A stretch of 64,000 nucleotides of DNA, taken from Achromobacter piechaudii NBRC 102461 (GTDB taxonomy: Bacteria > Pseudomonadota > Gammaproteobacteria > Burkholderiales > Burkholderiaceae_B). Positions 14,971 through 24,484 of the stretch are shown here, one piece after another. The stretch is taken from NCBI RefSeq assembly GCF_001571245.1, contig NZ_BCTK01000001.1, positions 1,178,001 to 1,242,000 of the forward strand, read 5' to 3'. The notes under the pieces are model-generated. The model made no database searches. It was given only the letters and a program-made list of their open reading frames with translations, and had not been told where the DNA came from. The first letter of the stretch is position 1; every line of letters starts with the position of its first letter. The position numbers were made by a program, and so were the translations under genes.

Positions 14971-17148
14971 TCACAGCGGGGACTCTTTTTCAATGCGGTC
15001 GCGCAACTGGCGCACCTGGCGAGCTTGCTGGGCGATGCGATCCAGCGGCCCCGCCAAAGCGGGATCGGCCGCCGTCACGGCGGCTGGCACCGCGAACTGG
15101 CGCGCGGACAAGGCCGGCGCATCGTCCTGCGGGTGCAGGGCATGCGCCAGCACTCGCCCATAGTCTTGCAACGCGGAAGCGGCGGCCGGGGCGTCGTCGG
15201 GCAGGGCGGGTTGAATTTCCAGCACCGTTCCGGCGGCGGTGATCCGGCGCATGGCATTGAGCAGGTTCACGGCAGTGTCGACCTTGCGATCACGATGCAC
15301 GGGGTTTTGTTGCAGCCGCTGCAAAGACGCCTCGGCATTGTCGGCCGACAGGCAGGCCAGCCTGCGCAACCCGACGATGTCCGCCTGGCTGGGGGCCGAC
15401 GGCGCGCGGCCTTTCTGCCGGATCAGCGCCAAGGCATAGGCGGCGTGCCGGTCCAGCGCACGCGTCAGGGCGTCAGCCAATTGCCGAGGTTCTTTTTCCG
15501 GCCAGACCAGTACACCCACCAGCAGCGCCAGCACGCCGCCGAGCACGCTGTTGAAGGCGCGCAGCGCGGCCAGCATGGGCTCGTAGATTTCGGGCTGCTG
15601 GATGTGGCTGACCAGCACGAACTGCGAGGTCAAAAAGAAGGTGAACAACGCGTAGTGGATGGTGCGGGTGGCGAAGGTGCCCAGCGCAATCGGCAGCACT
15701 GCCAGCGCGACCGACAGCGGCGTGCTCAACATCAGGCCCAGCAAGGAGGCCCCGACGGCGCCCGCGACGCTGCCGATCACGCGTTCCACCGTGCGCTGCC
15801 AAGTCGTGGCGAAGTAGGGTTGCAGGATGAAAACCAGCGTCAACGACATCCAATAGCCGTGATTGACGGCGAACGTCTTGGACAGCGCAACCGCGATGGT
15901 TGCCCCCACGCCGACCCGGCAGGCATGGCGAAACGCGTCCGACTCCACCCCGATGTTCTGACGCAAGGTGCGGGCGGCCTGGCGCGCGCGGCTGGGCAAG
16001 CCCGGCGCGGCAACCGGCGCGACCGGCGCGTCGCCCTGATCGAACAGGGCCTGCATGACCGATTCGGCCGTATGCAGCATGCGGTCCAGCACCGGGACGA
16101 CGGACGCCAGATCGGGCGCATAAGCCATCGCGCCGCCACGCAGGTCGTGCAGGCCGGCAGCAAAATGCGCCAGACGTTCGCGCAGGCATTCGGCCTGCTT
16201 GGCGTCGCTGACGTCCGAGGTGCTGGCGATGGCGTTGCAGACGCTGGCATAGCGGTGCAACGCATGCGACAGATGGGCGCCCGCGCTGCGTCCCAACCAG
16301 CGCGGGGCGTTCGATTCCAGCAGATCGGCGGCGGCGACCAGCGCAATGAAACTGTCTTCGGCGTTGTCCAGCAGATACATCAACTGATGCGCGCGGGCGC
16401 GGCGGGAGGGCCGGGTCGCCTGGACCTCGCGGATGCGCACGCGCGCGGCTTCCAGCGCGGCGCGTTGCGCGCTGCGTTGCGGCTTGGTCACGGCTGTCCA
16501 GGCCTGCGGGCCGGCGGCGGGCGTCAAGCCGGAATACATGCGCGCCAAGGCATCGGCAAAGTCGGCCAGCCCGCGGTAGCAATGCGCCACGGCGTGCGTC
16601 GCGTCTTTCCACGGGCGCCGGCGCCAGACCAGCGCCGTCATCAACATGGCCCAGACCGCGCCTGCCAGGAAGAACAGCGTGTACGACAGGCTTTCGGCCA
16701 GCGTGGGGGCCGGCAGCTCGGCCGCCACCACGAATCCGGCCGACAGCAAGGTGCCGACGATGGCGGCGGCGGGGCCCAGGACCCGCAGCAAGCCGCCGAA
16801 CGTGCAGCACAGGAAGGTCAGTGGCAAAAGCAGCCACAGGTGGCCGGCGCTGGCGCTGGCCAGAAAGCAGAAGAGCGCGCCGACCAGGCCCAGCGCCAGC
16901 ATGGAACCGGCGCGCTGCCGCAATGGCCCGCCCGGATCGCCGAAGCAGGCCCAGAACGCCGCGATGGCGGTCCAGCCCAGGCGCGGTTCGTGCACCAGCA
17001 CGGCCAGAATGACGGGCGCCGCGCTGATCGCGGCGGCTTGCAGGGCGTCCACCCAAAGGACATGGCGCAGCGAGGCGCGCCAACGGGAAAGCAGTTTTGT
17101 CACGCTAAATGAAGCAGCAGCATTGGGGCGAGGGGGCCAGGGATGCAA
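14971..17148 (-). CDS. FUSC/YccS-family inner-membrane transporter
   Basis: The product is up to 725 residues. It has the duplicated layout of the FUSC/aromatic-acid exporter family (YccS, YhfK, AaeB): a six-helix N-terminal membrane block (starting about AAAISAAPVILAVLV), a cytoplasmic helical domain (about 180-390), a second membrane block (ATIAVALSKTFAVNHGYWMSLTL) and a C-terminal cytoplasmic tail. Such proteins export aromatic or organic acids, often as inner-membrane partners. The start is uncertain: the ATG at 17148 has no clear ribosome-binding site and a GTG at 17102 is an alternative. Confidence 0.88.
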   Translation of the reverse strand: MHPWPPRPNAAASFSVTKLLSRWRASLRHVLWVDALQAAAISAAPVILAVLVHEPRLGWTAIAAFWACFGDPGGPLRQRAGSMLALGLVGALFCFLASASAGHLWLLLPLTFLCCTFGGLLRVLGPAAAIVGTLLSAGFVVAAELPAPTLAESLSYTLFFLAGAVWAMLMTALVWRRRPWKDATHAVAHCYRGLADFADALARMYSGLTPAAGPQAWTAVTKPQRSAQRAALEAARVRIREVQATRPSRRARAHQLMYLLDNAEDSFIALVAAADLLESNAPRWLGRSAGAHLSHALHRYASVCNAIASTSDVSDAKQAECLRERLAHFAAGLHDLRGGAMAYAPDLASVVPVLDRMLHTAESVMQALFDQGDAPVAPVAAPGLPSRARQAARTLRQNIGVESDAFRHACRVGVGATIAVALSKTFAVNHGYWMSLTLVFILQPYFATTWQRTVERVIGSVAGAVGASLLGLMLSTPLSVALAVLPIALGTFATRTIHYALFTFFLTSQFVLVSHIQQPEIYEPMLAALRAFNSVLGGVLALLVGVLVWPEKEPRQLADALTRALDRHAAYALALIRQKGRAPSAPSQADIVGLRRLACLSADNAEASLQRLQQNPVHRDRKVDTAVNLLNAMRRITAAGTVLEIQPALPDDAPAAASALQDYGRVLAHALHPQDDAPALSARQFAVPAAVTAADPALAGPLDRIAQQARQVRQLRDRIEKESPL

Positions 17149-17392
17149 ACCCTAGCATGTCGACAAGGCAGGTTGATATACGGATGGTTACACAAATGAG
17201 AACTTGTCTCCAGATATACGTAAATTTGCCTGGAACAATTGCGCGAAATGGCATAAAAAAACATTTGCGATCGCGTAGCGGAATTTAACGGGCGATCGCG
17301 GCAAGCCAACAGTGAATACTCATGTCCCAATGTGTTCCTATCTGCGCCCGGACAGCGCAGGCTTCATCCAGGAACACGCGAGGAGCGTTGAC

Positions 17393-18298
17393 ATGACACC
17401 GAATCACGAGGCTTCCACAGGCTCGGTGGTCAGCGACGATGAGATCGCGGCCATGGTTTCAGGTAAGGATGGGCTGCGCGTATTGTTGCAGCCCCAGATG
17501 GATTTGCTGACCGGCAAGATCGTGTCAGCCGAGGCCCTGGCACGGTGGCAACATCCCCGCCTGGGCGTGGTCATGCCCGCCGAGTTCATTCCTGCGGTCA
17601 ACCGCATGGGTCTGGACAAGCAGCTGTTCGAACGCGTGTGCCTGCGCGTGATCGACGTGCTGCTGACGATGCGCAGGATGGGCCTCGCGGTGCCCATCGC
17701 GATCAACGCGCCTGCCACCACGCTGTCAGACGAGCGTTGCGTGGATTTTCTGCTCGACCGCATCCATGCCGCCGAATTGCCGGCCTCGCTGGTGCGCGTC
17801 GAACTCACCGAAGACCAGCCCATCAGGGAACTCGACGTGCTGCGCGCGTCGTTGATGAAGCTTGAGGACGCGGGCTGCGAAGTCAGCCTGGACGACTTCG
17901 GCACCGGCCACGCATCGCTCAAGTTGCTGTCCGCGATCCCGCTGTCTGAAGTCAAGATCGATCAGTATTTCGTCACGCGCATGCGTCGTAGCGCCGTGGC
18001 CTTCGAAGTGCTGCGCGCCGCGGCCGAGCTTGCCACCCGCATGGGCTGGCGCGTCGTGGCCGAGGGGGTCGAGAACGTCGCCGATATTCCCGCCCTGCGC
18101 GCGGCGGGCTGCCGCTATGGCCAGGGCTTTGCGCTGGGCAGGCCGATGCCCTTGGACGAACTCATGGTTCGCCTGCGCACCCAGCGCGACGGGATTTCGC
18201 GGCTGGGCGCCTCCGCCAACTACGCCTCGTCTTGGATCGAAGCCTTCGATGGCGCGGACGCCGAACCCGGCGTGGCCGTGCGCGTCACTACACAATAG
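17393..18298 (+). CDS. EAL-domain c-di-GMP phosphodiesterase
   Basis: The 301-residue protein is essentially one EAL domain. Catalytic residues are intact: EAL motif (SAEALARW), VELTED, LDDFGTGHASL, VKID and VAEGVE with QG near the end. It should hydrolyse c-di-GMP to pGpG. The ATG at 17393 follows GAGGAG-type sequence (AGGAG at 17381-17385); an in-frame ATG at 17312 lacks this. No sensor or membrane domain is present. The 240-base region upstream is AT-rich and probably holds its promoter. Confidence 0.92.
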   Translation: MTPNHEASTGSVVSDDEIAAMVSGKDGLRVLLQPQMDLLTGKIVSAEALARWQHPRLGVVMPAEFIPAVNRMGLDKQLFERVCLRVIDVLLTMRRMGLAVPIAINAPATTLSDERCVDFLLDRIHAAELPASLVRVELTEDQPIRELDVLRASLMKLEDAGCEVSLDDFGTGHASLKLLSAIPLSEVKIDQYFVTRMRRSAVAFEVLRAAAELATRMGWRVVAEGVENVADIPALRAAGCRYGQGFALGRPMPLDELMVRLRTQRDGISRLGASANYASSWIEAFDGADAEPGVAVRVTTQ

Positions 18299-18307
18299 CC
18301 GGACCGC

Positions 18308-18322
18308 CGGTAATTCTTACCG
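18308..18322. repeat. Inverted repeat upstream of the sigma-54 promoter
   Basis: CGGTAA-TTC-TTACCG lies just after the EAL stop and about 80 bp upstream of the -24 box at 18401, the usual distance for an enhancer site of a sigma-54 activator. It could also be an EAL-gene terminator stem. No identical copy is obvious at the other promoters. Confidence 0.4.
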
Positions 18323-18400
18323 AAGCGCCGGCCCGCCGCCGCGCGCCTAAAACGGGGCCGGCTACATCCGCCATCCCCGCCCGGGCGCACATCCGGTTTG

Positions 18401-18414
18401 GGCACGTCAGTTGC
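18401..18414 (+). promoter_or_regulatory. Sigma-54 promoter for the Gln-rich protein
   Basis: GGCACGTCAGTTGC, sharing the core ACGTCAGTTGC with the promoter at 8134. Predicted start near 18426, 34-base leader. Confidence 0.86.
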
Positions 18415-18459
18415 TACTCCTGTCATAGCGGAATTGTTCCGCCGTAAAGGAGACATGCA

Positions 18460-18648
18460 ATGTCTAATCAGAACCAGCCCGACCAGCAAAAGCAACCGCA
18501 GAAGCAGCAGAGCCAGGAAGATTCGCGCGACCGCAATCAGTCGGGTCAGCAACCGGGCCAATCAGGTCAGCAGTCCGGCCAGCAAATGGACAAGGGCCAG
18601 GGCCAGCAAGGCCAGACCCCCGGACAGCAAAACAAGACGCAGCGTTAA
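18460..18648 (+). CDS. Small Gln-rich disordered protein
   Basis: The 62-residue protein is about one-third Gln, with Gly, Ser, Lys and Pro (repeats like SGQQSGQQ and GQGQQGQ). It contains no hydrophobic core or signal peptide. AAAGGAG precedes the ATG. The sigma-54 promoter and composition place it with the other hydrophilic stress proteins in this window. Function unknown. Confidence 0.78.
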   Translation: MSNQNQPDQQKQPQKQQSQEDSRDRNQSGQQPGQSGQQSGQQMDKGQGQQGQTPGQQNKTQR

Positions 18649-18697
18649 TGTCTTGACCGCGCCTTGATTACACAGCACGGCAAGCGCGACTCCCGAC

Positions 18698-18736
18698 GGC
18701 CCCGGCCACGCCCAAGACTCGGGCGCGGTCGGGGCC
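18698..18736 (+). terminator. Extended GC-rich hairpin, possible terminator
   Basis: GGCCCCG / CGGGGCC outer arms with a second inner CGCCC / GGGCG stem, 50 bases after the Gln-rich gene. Followed by ATTTGCTT with no long T run. Confidence 0.5.
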
Positions 18737-18884
18737 ATTTGCTTGGCGCGCGGGTTTGCTGCCATCATCCTTTTCGACCATTGAATATTGTTGCCGTATC
18801 TTTGACCATGTTTTCGATGCGCCTGCGGCCTTGCCGCGCGCGCCGTCTCCGTCGCCGCCTCCGTGGCCCCACACAGGATCCTTC

Positions 18885-19979
18885 ATGAGCATTCCCGCCC
18901 CAGCCCCGCGCCGGCGTTCCGCCCTGGGCACCACCCTGGCCGTGCTGCTGGTGCTGATTGCGCTGGTGGCAATTCTTGCCTTTGCGGCTACGCGCATGGT
19001 CGAACAGCGCATCTACAGCCTGTTGGGACCGCGCAGCCAGGTGGGCGACATCAGCGTGGGCTTGCGGCAGGTGGTGCTGACAGACGTGACGGTGCCGGGC
19101 GCCGCGGGGCAGGCGGCGGCCAGCGCCAAGCGCGTGATGCTGGAACCGGAATGGACGTCGTTCCTGCGCCATGAGGCGGTGTTCCACACCGTGGTGGTCG
19201 AAGGCTTTGATTTTGCCGTGGTGCGGGGCGGCGAGGGCGACATGGAGATTGCGCCGGCCTTGCAGAGCGCCATGCATGCCAACGACAACCGCGCGCGCGA
19301 GCGCATGCCGATACGGATCGGCGATCTGGTGCTGCGCGACGGCCGCCTGGATTTCCTGGACGCGGTGGTCTCCAAACCGCCGCATCGCATCCCCTTCCAG
19401 AATGTGCAGGCGCGGCTGAACCCCGTCGCGATTCCGGGCGAGGGCGCCCATAGCGACATGGAGTTCAGCGGCGAGGTGCAGGACAACCGCAATGGCAAAT
19501 CCACGGTGCGAGCCCAAGGCTGGGTGGCCATCGGCGGCACGGACGCCGAGATGAAAGTGGCCGTGCGCAACATGGATGTGCGCTACGCCGCGCCGTACCT
19601 GTCGGAGAACGGGGCCGGCACGCTGTCGGGCGGCGCAATGGACCTGGACATGACGACCGCCATCGCCAAGCGGGACTTGCGCGCCTCGGGCACCGTGGCG
19701 CTGCGCGATCTGAAGTTCAGCGGCGACGGCTCGGTGTTTTCATTGCCGCGCAAGGCCGTGCTGGCCGCCATGAAAGACAAGACCGGCGCATTGCGCTTTG
19801 AATTCGCGCTGCGCGGCAGCCTGGACAATCCCAAGTTCTCGGTCACGCGCGGTTTCGCCGCGCAGGTGGCACAGGGCTTTGGGCGGGCCATCGGCGTGGG
19901 CGCGGAAGGCGCGGCCGAAGGCGTGACGGGCGCGGTCAAGGAGCTGGGCAACGCGCTGTCCGATCTGCTCAGTCCGTAA
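18885..19979 (+). CDS. DUF748/AsmA-like envelope protein
   Basis: The 364-residue protein has one N-terminal membrane anchor (about residues 12-36) followed by a beta-rich periplasmic region with VGDISVGLRQVVLTDV, DLVLRDGRLDFLDAV and RNMDVRYAAPYL. These are the strand repeats of DUF748, related to AsmA-type bridge proteins involved in envelope lipid homeostasis. It is short for the family. The start at 18885 is set by the membrane anchor; the ribosome-binding site is weak. Confidence 0.75.
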   Translation: MSIPAPAPRRRSALGTTLAVLLVLIALVAILAFAATRMVEQRIYSLLGPRSQVGDISVGLRQVVLTDVTVPGAAGQAAASAKRVMLEPEWTSFLRHEAVFHTVVVEGFDFAVVRGGEGDMEIAPALQSAMHANDNRARERMPIRIGDLVLRDGRLDFLDAVVSKPPHRIPFQNVQARLNPVAIPGEGAHSDMEFSGEVQDNRNGKSTVRAQGWVAIGGTDAEMKVAVRNMDVRYAAPYLSENGAGTLSGGAMDLDMTTAIAKRDLRASGTVALRDLKFSGDGSVFSLPRKAVLAAMKDKTGALRFEFALRGSLDNPKFSVTRGFAAQVAQGFGRAIGVGAEGAAEGVTGAVKELGNALSDLLSP

Positions 19980-20032
19980 CGACCGCAGAATGGAAACGCC
20001 GACGCACCGCTACGCGCCGGCGTCTCGGCCGC

Positions 20033-21499
20033 TCAGTGCGCGCCGGGCTGAGTCGGCGCGGCGTACTTGCCGACCAGGGTGGTGCTGGCGGCATTCAGCC
20101 CGACCACCTCGACGCGCTTGCCGGCGCGACGCAGCTTGGCCACCGTTTTTTCCAGCGCATCCACGGCCGAGATGTCCCAGAAGTGCGCCTCGCTCAGATC
20201 GATGACCACAGCCGGCGCTTCATCGGTGAAATCGATGGCGTCGGCGAAGCGGCTGGTCGACGCGAAGAACACCTGGCCGCGATATCGGTACGTGCGAACC
20301 GCCCCGTCCTCGGACAGTTGCGAACTCACGGTCAGCAAGCCCTTGACCTTGCCGGCGAAGAACAGTCCGCTCAGGACCACGCCCGTCAACACCCCGCGCG
20401 CCAGGTCATGCGTCCACACCACCACCAGCACGGTCGCCAGCATCACCACCGAGGACTGCCAGGGGTGCGACCCCAGGTTGCGCAGCGAGCGCCAGTTGAA
20501 GGTGCCGATGGACACCATGATCATCACCGCCACCAGCGCCGGCATCGGGATGCGCGCGACCAGCGGCCCCAGCACCACGATCAGGAACAGCAGGAACGTG
20601 GCGGCCACGAAAGTAGACAGGCGCGTGCGGCCGCCCGAGCGCACGTTGATGACCGATTGCCCGATCATGGCGCATCCGCCCATGCCGCCCAGAAAACCCG
20701 TGACGATGTTGGCCAGGCCCTGGCCCTTGCATTCGCGGCGCTTGTCGCTGGCCGTGTCGGTCATGTCGTCGACGATCTGCGCGGTCATCATTGATTCCAG
20801 CAGGCCCACGGCCGCCATCGTGAGCGAGTACGGCAGGATGATGCGCAGCGTCTCCAGTGTGAATGGCACGTCGGGCAACGCGAACGTGGGCAGCGCGGTG
20901 GGCAGTTGGCCCATGTCGCCCACGGTGTTGACGTCCAGCCCCAGATAGATCGACACCGCCGTCATGGCGATGATGGCGACCAGCGGCGACGGAATCACCT
21001 TGGTGAATCGGGGTAGCACATAGATGATGGCCAGCGAGGCGGCCACCATCGCGTAGGCGACCCAGGTGACGTTCGTCAGTTGCGGCAGTTGCGCCATGAA
21101 GATCAGGATGGCCAGCGCGTTGACGAAGCCGGTGACGACCGAGCGCGACACGTATTGCATCAGCAGGTCCAGGCGCAGCAGGCCCGCGACGATCTGCAAG
21201 ACGCCCATCAGGACGGATGCGGCGAACAGATAGGCGATGCCGTGATCGCGTACCAGCGGCACAACCAGCACGGCGATGGCGGCCGTGGCCGCCGAGATCA
21301 TGGCCGGACGTCCGCCGGCAAACGCGATGATCAGCGCGATCGAGAACGAGGCGTACAGGCCCACGCTGGGATCGACCCCGGCGATGATGGAAAAGCCGAT
21401 AGCCTCGGGAATGAGCGCCAGCGCGACGAGCACGCCCGCAAGAATATCGGCGCGCGGATTGGACATCCAGTCGCGGCGAAGCTTGGAAAACAAAAACAT
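20033..21499 (-). CDS. SulP family anion transporter with STAS domain
   Basis: The 488-residue protein has the SulP transmembrane core ([59 protein letters not shown]) and a C-terminal STAS domain (about 400-488, [19 protein letters not shown]). It should carry sulphate, bicarbonate or another small anion into the cell. The start at 21499 ([11 protein letters not shown]) is typical of the family; longer upstream starts add improbable sequence. Confidence 0.92.
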   Translation of the reverse strand: MFLFSKLRRDWMSNPRADILAGVLVALALIPEAIGFSIIAGVDPSVGLYASFSIALIIAFAGGRPAMISAATAAIAVLVVPLVRDHGIAYLFAASVLMGVLQIVAGLLRLDLLMQYVSRSVVTGFVNALAILIFMAQLPQLTNVTWVAYAMVAASLAIIYVLPRFTKVIPSPLVAIIAMTAVSIYLGLDVNTVGDMGQLPTALPTFALPDVPFTLETLRIILPYSLTMAAVGLLESMMTAQIVDDMTDTASDKRRECKGQGLANIVTGFLGGMGGCAMIGQSVINVRSGGRTRLSTFVAATFLLFLIVVLGPLVARIPMPALVAVMIMVSIGTFNWRSLRNLGSHPWQSSVVMLATVLVVVWTHDLARGVLTGVVLSGLFFAGKVKGLLTVSSQLSEDGAVRTYRYRGQVFFASTSRFADAIDFTDEAPAVVIDLSEAHFWDISAVDALEKTVAKLRRAGKRVEVVGLNAASTTLVGKYAAPTQPGAH

Positions 21500-21713
21500 G
21501 GTTTGGCTAACCTGAGTCAGCAAGCGGCGGGTCGTTATCGTGCCAAGGGCAGGATGCGGTTGATCTCGGACACGTACCCGAAAGCGCTTGAAGTTGTCCG
21601 AGGGATAGGCGCCCGGCCGAGCCACCCGGCAAGCCGGGTCCAATTAAGGATCGCGTTGAGGCGATCGCCGCGTCCATTGCAGAAGCGGCGGTGGCGATTG
21701 TACATGCGTGCGC

Positions 21714-21748
21714 AAAGGCTTGCGGCGGCACGCGGCCGCCGCAAGCCT
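21714..21748 (-). terminator. Rho-independent terminator after the dehydrogenase operon
   Basis: Perfect 14-bp stem AGGCTTGCGGCGGC / GCCGCCGCAAGCCT followed by TTT on the minus strand, 17 bases after the cytochrome c stop. Confidence 0.8.
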
Positions 21749-21764
21749 CCTGCGTGGCGCAGCT

Positions 21765-22715
21765 CTACTTCTGCTGCGGCGCGGGGCCCGCGTAGTAGGC
21801 CGCCAACGCCTGGATCTCGCTGTCGGTCAGGCGTTGCGAGAAGGCGCGCATGACGCCCACGTCGTCGTTCTGGCGTGCCCCGCTGCGAAACGCATTCATC
21901 TGGTCAGTGAAGTATTCCCGCGACTGGCCCGCCAGCCGGGGCAGCAACACGCCTTCGCCCATGCCGCGCAGGCCGTGGCAGTTGGCGCAGGCGGGCAGGG
22001 CGCGCGCGCCATCGCCTTGCAGGTCCAGCTTGCGGGCCGCTTCACCGCCGAACTCGCCCACGTGCAGCGGCGGGCCGGCCAGGGTGCCGTAGTACGCCGC
22101 CACCTGGCCGATTTCCTGTTCGGTCAGCGCGCGCGCCACGGTATTCATCAAGGGCTGAATCCGCGTGCCGCTACGAAAATCAGCCAGCTGCTTGGCCAGG
22201 TACTCGCTGCTCAGGCCCGCCAGGTTTGGAAAGATGCCGCCCGTAGGCGTCACGCCGGCTTGCCCGTGACAGGCCACGCAGGCTTGCACGCCGGCGGCGG
22301 GCTTGCCATTGGCGGCAAGCAGCTTGCCGGCAGCCGGGTCCGCGCCGCGCAGATAGTCTTCCCACGCCGGCCGTGACGCGGTGAAGTCCTGCGCGCTGCG
22401 GCCGGGCACGGGCGTAGGCGCGGCGGCGGCGGGGGATGCGGAGCCCGACGATCCGGACGACGGTGACGCGGGCGACGTGGCGGGTGCAGCAGCCGGTGCA
22501 GTCGCTGGCGCACTTGCCGGTGGACTCGCTGGCGCAGGGGCCGCCGCTTTGGGCGCGGCCGTTGCGGGCGGGCTTGACGCCGTCACGGCCGAGGCGCGGA
22601 TGAGCCCGTCGCCGCCCGTGCCTATCATCTGGTGCGCCGTGGCGATCAGCGTGACCAGCGGCGGGGCCGCGATCAGCACGAGGGCGATGCTTATGCCTTT
22701 GCGATGTTCGATCAT
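21765..22715 (-). CDS. Membrane-anchored dihaem cytochrome c
   Basis: The 316-residue protein has an N-terminal membrane anchor, a Pro/Ala linker (about 45-100) and two class I cytochrome c domains, each with a CxxCH haem site (CVACH, CANCH). It is the last gene of the operon and starts just 2 bases after the FAD-subunit stop. It is therefore the expected electron acceptor of the GMC dehydrogenase, passing electrons to ubiquinone or a terminal oxidase. Confidence 0.92.
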   Translation of the reverse strand: MIEHRKGISIALVLIAAPPLVTLIATAHQMIGTGGDGLIRASAVTASSPPATAAPKAAAPAPASPPASAPATAPAAAPATSPASPSSGSSGSASPAAAAPTPVPGRSAQDFTASRPAWEDYLRGADPAAGKLLAANGKPAAGVQACVACHGQAGVTPTGGIFPNLAGLSSEYLAKQLADFRSGTRIQPLMNTVARALTEQEIGQVAAYYGTLAGPPLHVGEFGGEAARKLDLQGDGARALPACANCHGLRGMGEGVLLPRLAGQSREYFTDQMNAFRSGARQNDDVGVMRAFSQRLTDSEIQALAAYYAGPAPQQK

Positions 22716-22717
22716 GA

Positions 22718-24484
22718 TTACACCAGCCGTCCCGGCGAACGCAGATAGTCCGCCTTGATTTTTTCGACGATCCAGTAGGCGGTCGCGCCCACGGTGCCCG
22801 TCGGGTTGTAGCCCGAGTTTTGCGGGAACAAGGCCGCGCCCGTGACGAACACATTGGGCACGTCCCAGCTTTGCCCGTAGCGGTTGACGACGCTGGTGTC
22901 GGGGTTGTCGCCCATCGCCGCGCCGCCGGTCAGGTGGGTCGACTGATAGGCGGTCGCCGAGAAGGGGCGTTTGCGCGGACCGGGCTCGGTGCGGACCACA
23001 CCTTTCATCGCGCGGCCGATCGCGTCACCCTTGTCGGTCAGGAACGCCGACATGCGGATGTCGTTGTCGGGAAAGTCATACGTGATGCGCAGCAGCGGCA
23101 GGCCCCAGGCGTCTTTGTATGTCGGGTCCAGGCTCAGGTAGCCGCCGCGCCACGGCTGCGCCGAGCCGGTGATGGTGATGGACGCGGAGTGGTTGTAGTA
23201 GCGCTTGACGGCCTTTTTCCAATCCGCGCCCCAACCGGGCGTGCCCTTGGGCGTGGGGTGGTAGCCGATGGGCGCGCCGCTGACCACCTGGATTTGCAGA
23301 TAGCCGCCGCCCACGAAGCCGTGCGGGCCGTGATCGAAGTTGTCGGCGCTGAAGTCGTCCATGGTCACGGCCACCGCGCCCGCGCCCATGAAGGGGTTGA
23401 TGTTGACCGATTCATCAAAGAACAGGTTCACGCCCGAGGTGGTCTGGTGCGTGTAGTTGCGGCCGACCACACCGGTGTCGGTGGCCGGATCGTAGGGCTT
23501 GCCGATGCCCGACAACAGCAGCAGCCGCACGTTATTGATGCCAAACGCGCACAGGACGACGATCTCGGCGGGTTGGAACACCTCTTCGCCCGCTGCATCC
23601 ACGTAGGTCACGCCGCGCGCGCGCTTCTTGTCTTCGGTCAGTTCCACGCGCAGCACGTGCGCGCCGGTGCGGATTTCGAAATTCTCCATCTTCAACGCAA
23701 CCGGCAGGATGCAGACCTGCGGCGATGCCTTGGCGAAATGCTCGCAGCCAAAGTTGGAACAGAAGCCGCAATACACGCACGCGCTCATGTGCAGGCCCTC
23801 GGAATTGACGTAGGGCCGGGTACAGAGCGCCGAGGGTTGCACGTAGGGGTGGTAGCCGAGCCCGCGCGCGGCTTCGCCGAACAGCGCGGGGGCATAGGGC
23901 ACCTTCATCGGCGGATTGGGGTAGGGGCGCGAGCGCCAGGGCTCGAAGGGGTTGCCGCCTTCCTGCTTTTGGCCCTTGATATTGCCGGCCTGGCCCGATG
24001 CGCCGATCAGGTAGTCGTAGCGATCGAAGTAAGGCTCCAGCTCGTCATAGGTGAGGGGCCAGTCCTGGCAGGTGAGTTCCTTGTCGAAGATGCCCGCGCC
24101 ATAGCGTTCGGTGTAGTGGCTGCGGATGCGGAAATCCGTGGGGTCGAAGCGGTAGTAGGCGCCCGACCAGTGATTGCCCGCGCCGCCCAGATGCGTGCCG
24201 GGGTAGGCGAATTGCCATCGGCGCATCGGCAGCGCTTTCTGGTCAGTGTTGTTGCGGAACGTGAAGGTTTCGGTGGCCGCGTCCTGGTGCAGTTCGTGGC
24301 GGCGGGTGTATTTGAGCTCATCGTGCACATTGGGGCCCTGGAAGTCGGGCGACGGCCAACGCGCCTGGCCGCGTTCCAGCACGACCACCTTCTGGTTGGC
24401 GGCGGCCAGCTCCTTGCCGATGATGGATCCGGTCCAGCCGCCGCCAATGATGGCGACGTCCACGGCAGGTAAGGTTTTAGCCAT
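22718..24484 (-). CDS. GMC-family FAD-dependent dehydrogenase, large subunit
   Basis: The 588-residue protein has the FAD motif VAIIGGGWTGSIIGKELA and VVVLERG, a cysteine cluster (CVYCGFCSNFGCEHFAKASPQ region) and the C-terminal GMC_oxred_C segment (THLTGGAAMGDNP, NPTGTVGATAYW). It matches the catalytic subunits of gluconate 2-dehydrogenase and related periplasmic polyol/sugar-acid dehydrogenases. It overlaps the upstream subunit-3 gene by 8 bases. It lacks its own signal peptide and is probably co-exported with the Tat-signalled subunit 3. Substrate cannot be read from sequence. Confidence 0.92.
   Translation of the reverse strand: MAKTLPAVDVAIIGGGWTGSIIGKELAAANQKVVVLERGQARWPSPDFQGPNVHDELKYTRRHELHQDAATETFTFRNNTDQKALPMRRWQFAYPGTHLGGAGNHWSGAYYRFDPTDFRIRSHYTERYGAGIFDKELTCQDWPLTYDELEPYFDRYDYLIGASGQAGNIKGQKQEGGNPFEPWRSRPYPNPPMKVPYAPALFGEAARGLGYHPYVQPSALCTRPYVNSEGLHMSACVYCGFCSNFGCEHFAKASPQVCILPVALKMENFEIRTGAHVLRVELTEDKKRARGVTYVDAAGEEVFQPAEIVVLCAFGINNVRLLLLSGIGKPYDPATDTGVVGRNYTHQTTSGVNLFFDESVNINPFMGAGAVAVTMDDFSADNFDHGPHGFVGGGYLQIQVVSGAPIGYHPTPKGTPGWGADWKKAVKRYYNHSASITITGSAQPWRGGYLSLDPTYKDAWGLPLLRITYDFPDNDIRMSAFLTDKGDAIGRAMKGVVRTEPGPRKRPFSATAYQSTHLTGGAAMGDNPDTSVVNRYGQSWDVPNVFVTGAALFPQNSGYNPTGTVGATAYWIVEKIKADYLRSPGRLV

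Noticed and set aside
18308-18322. GGTAATTC-type motif as a common enhancer of all sigma-54 promoters
   Set aside because: Similar short sequences occur near 1899 and 25242, but spacing and symmetry differ and the other promoters lack them.
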